A DNA stretch of 64,000 nucleotides, from contig NZ_JAEHFW010000003.1 of assembly GCF_016522075.1 (NCBI RefSeq), positions 124,001 through 188,000 on the forward strand. Reading direction: 5' to 3'. The DNA comes from Mucilaginibacter segetis. Lineage in GTDB: Bacteria; Bacteroidota; Bacteroidia; Sphingobacteriales; Sphingobacteriaceae. The translations under genes were made by a program, and so were the position numbers. This document shows positions 62,963-64,000 of the stretch, one piece after another. The notes under the pieces were generated by a model. It saw only the letters and a list, made by a program, of their open reading frames with translations, was not told the origin of the DNA and searched no databases. How positions within the stretch are numbered: position 1 is the stretch's first letter; the number at the start of each line of letters is the position of its first letter.

Positions 62963-62993
62963 TTCCCCTCTTGAGAGGGGGTTAGGGGTGTGT
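62963..62993. repeat. REP-like palindromic element
   Basis: CCCCTC-TTGA-GAGGGG forms a perfect 6-bp hairpin, followed by a GTTAGGGGTGTGT tail. A very similar hairpin-plus-tail sequence is a recurring intergenic element in Bacteroidota genomes as I recall. Only this copy occurs in the window. It lies in the gap between the UbiA-like gene and engB. Confidence 0.5.
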
Positions 62994-62995
62994 AT

Positions 62996-63628
62996 TTACT
63001 GTTTATAAAAATCCTCATTAAAAACCGGGGCATCAAAGTTTTTGTTTATGCCGTCAATAAAACCCAGTACTTCATCACGGCCGAGCAAAGTTTCGGCAGA
63101 GGTAACAAAATATTGCGGTGCTTCTTCAAATGTGGTAAGCAGCGCTTTCCGGAATTTTGCAATATTCTGATCGGTTTTAATGTTCGACTGCTTATCTGCC
63201 TTGGTAAATATCAATATAAATGGCAACCCTTTTTCGCCAAGCCAGTTACAAAATTCCAGGTCTATCTTTTGAGGCTCCAGCCTGCTATCTATCAATACCA
63301 TTACACATTGCAGGCTTTCGCGTTTATCAAGATAGGAGCGGATAAACTTATTCCAGTCCTCTTTTTTTGATTTGGATATCCGCGCGTATCCATACCCCGG
63401 TAAATCAACAATATACCAGTTCTCGTTTATCAGAAAATGATTGATCAGCTGGGTTTTACCTGGTGTTTGCGATGTTTTAGCTAACCCCTTTTTTTGAGCA
63501 AGCATATTTATCAGCGATGATTTACCCACATTAGAGCGGCCAATAAAAGCATACTCAGGTTTTATGGGAATGGGCAAACGTGATATTTGAGTATTGCTGC
63601 AAATAAAGTCGGCAGATTTGATGATCAT
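62996..63628 (-). CDS. engB: ribosome biogenesis GTP-binding protein EngB/YihA/YsxC
   Basis: This 210-residue GTPase assists assembly of the 50S ribosomal subunit. The G motifs are complete: GRSNVGKSS (30-38), a G2 Thr in TSQTPGKTQ, DLPG (75-78), TKAD (142-145), and a late TSAE. It is cytoplasmic and essential in several bacteria. The stop is followed at once by the REP-like element. The ATG at 63628 follows an AT-rich leader. Confidence 0.95.
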   Translation of the reverse strand: MIIKSADFICSNTQISRLPIPIKPEYAFIGRSNVGKSSLINMLAQKKGLAKTSQTPGKTQLINHFLINENWYIVDLPGYGYARISKSKKEDWNKFIRSYLDKRESLQCVMVLIDSRLEPQKIDLEFCNWLGEKGLPFILIFTKADKQSNIKTDQNIAKFRKALLTTFEEAPQYFVTSAETLLGRDEVLGFIDGINKNFDAPVFNEDFYKQ

Positions 63629-63695
63629 TCTGCAAAGATAAGGTTTATTTTAATGTTGCACCTGCTATAGGAGCAACCTGCAAAGGTTTTCACGC

Positions 63696-63725
63696 TAAAA
63701 ATAAATGTTTAAACATTTATTTTTA
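63696..63725. promoter_or_regulatory. perfect 30-bp palindrome upstream of the VOC gene
   Basis: TAAAAATAAATGTTT (63696-63710) is followed directly by its exact reverse complement, with no spacer. It lies 60 bases before the VOC gene and 68 bases upstream of the engB start. The core ATGTTTAAACAT could be an operator, for instance of a MarR-type dimer; the protein is unknown. Confidence 0.55.
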
Positions 63726-63785
63726 CTTTTAGGTCACAATTAATTTGTTAAGGCATGCTAACTTTACTAATAAATTTATAAATAA

Positions 63786-64000
63786 ATGAACGATTATAAG
63801 ATACCCGCCAACACGCGTATTGGCCATGTACATTTAAAAGTAAGCGATCTGCAACGGTCAATAGCGTTTTATTGCGACTTGCTTGGATTTGAGATAATGG
63901 CCACTTACGGCGATCAGGCGGCGTTTATTTCGGCAGGGGGGTATCACCACCACATCGGCTTAAATACCTGGCACAGCAAAGGCGCTTCACCCGCGCCGGA
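63786..64000 (+). CDS. VOC (glyoxalase/bleomycin-resistance fold) family protein, cut by window end
   Basis: The frame opens at ATG 63786 and runs 71 codons to the window edge. It encodes IGHVHLKVSDLQRSIAFYCDLLGFEI, an N-terminal VOC module, then AFISAGGYHHHIGLNTW. The early His (IGHVHL) and the HHHIGLNTW stretch fit the metal-ligand pattern of extradiol-dioxygenase-like VOC proteins (CatE/MhqO type). The second half and exact function lie outside the window. Confidence 0.85.
   Translation, partial: MNDYKIPANTRIGHVHLKVSDLQRSIAFYCDLLGFEIMATYGDQAAFISAGGYHHHIGLNTWHSKGASPAP

Noticed and set aside
1..64000. Mobile elements, prophage genes, tRNA or rRNA genes
   Set aside because: I looked through the gaps and reading frames and found no transposase, integrase, phage structural gene, cloverleaf or rRNA-like segment; a tool such as tRNAscan would be needed to exclude tRNAs fully.

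Overview
The window looks like a chromosomal segment of a Bacteroidota bacterium, most likely family Sphingobacteriaceae (Mucilaginibacter/Pedobacter-like). This rests on three type IX secretion (T9SS) C-terminal sorting domains, a GldB gliding lipoprotein, DUF4136, DUF3667 and DUF2490 proteins, TAnnTTTG-type promoter elements, A-rich leaders with almost no Shine-Dalgarno sequences, and moderately AT-rich, densely packed genes. I saw no rRNA, tRNA, CRISPR array, transposase or prophage gene. The species is inference.

Layout. 1-6100: YtxH-like fragment and MmcQ/YjbR protein, then a carbohydrate run (cytoplasmic GH13 alpha-amylase, secreted ThuA-like protein, secreted GH9 hydrolase, NAD-dependent sugar epimerase) and a stand-alone 62-residue membrane protein. 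6105-9540: gldB divergent from nadE, then a DUF4136 lipoprotein. 9580-19180: secretion region with a 1563-residue modular T9SS protein, its small partner gene, and a T9SS subtilisin-like protease. The two large genes diverge from a 402-bp region holding a tandem 21-bp palindromic site. 19342-23067: gamma-glutamyltransferase, MarR regulator and two FKBP-type lipoproteins.

23069-31125: photolyase block. A TetR-type regulator heads a leftward run (HAD phosphatase, ABC1/UbiB-like kinase, two SDR-type proteins, CPD-type photolyase) and a DASH cryptochrome diverges from it; the gap carries operator-like palindromes. 31175-37608: a putative 35-residue peptide, a DUF3667 membrane protein, both 2-oxoglutarate dehydrogenase subunits E1 and E2 (E2 with two lipoyl domains), and a DinB-like protein. 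37702-42170: GT39 glycosyltransferase, two outer-membrane-type proteins, DUF58 protein. 42349-47092: a GH130 phosphorylase-type enzyme convergent with two translationally coupled glycosyltransferases, the second fused to a glycosidase-like domain. Their promoter region contains a 71-bp structure bounded by 13-bp inverted repeats.

47344-64000: class III aminotransferase; a sigma-ECF / repeat-type membrane protein / Spy-like operon in which the membrane protein carries six ~31-residue repeats; Bcp peroxiredoxin; M23 peptidase; FAH-family protein; a very small T9SS-tagged protein; KUP potassium transporter; APC permease; PAP2 phosphatase; two hypothetical proteins; M3 oligopeptidase; UbiA-type prenyltransferase; EngB GTPase; and the start of a VOC protein preceded by a perfect 30-bp palindrome.

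Most of the content is ordinary Bacteroidota housekeeping and cell-envelope biology. The parts most worth following are the GH130/glycosyltransferase locus and its promoter structure, the six-repeat membrane protein beside the ECF sigma factor, the modular T9SS locus with its tandem operator, the TetR-photolyase regulon, and several unexplained palindromes.
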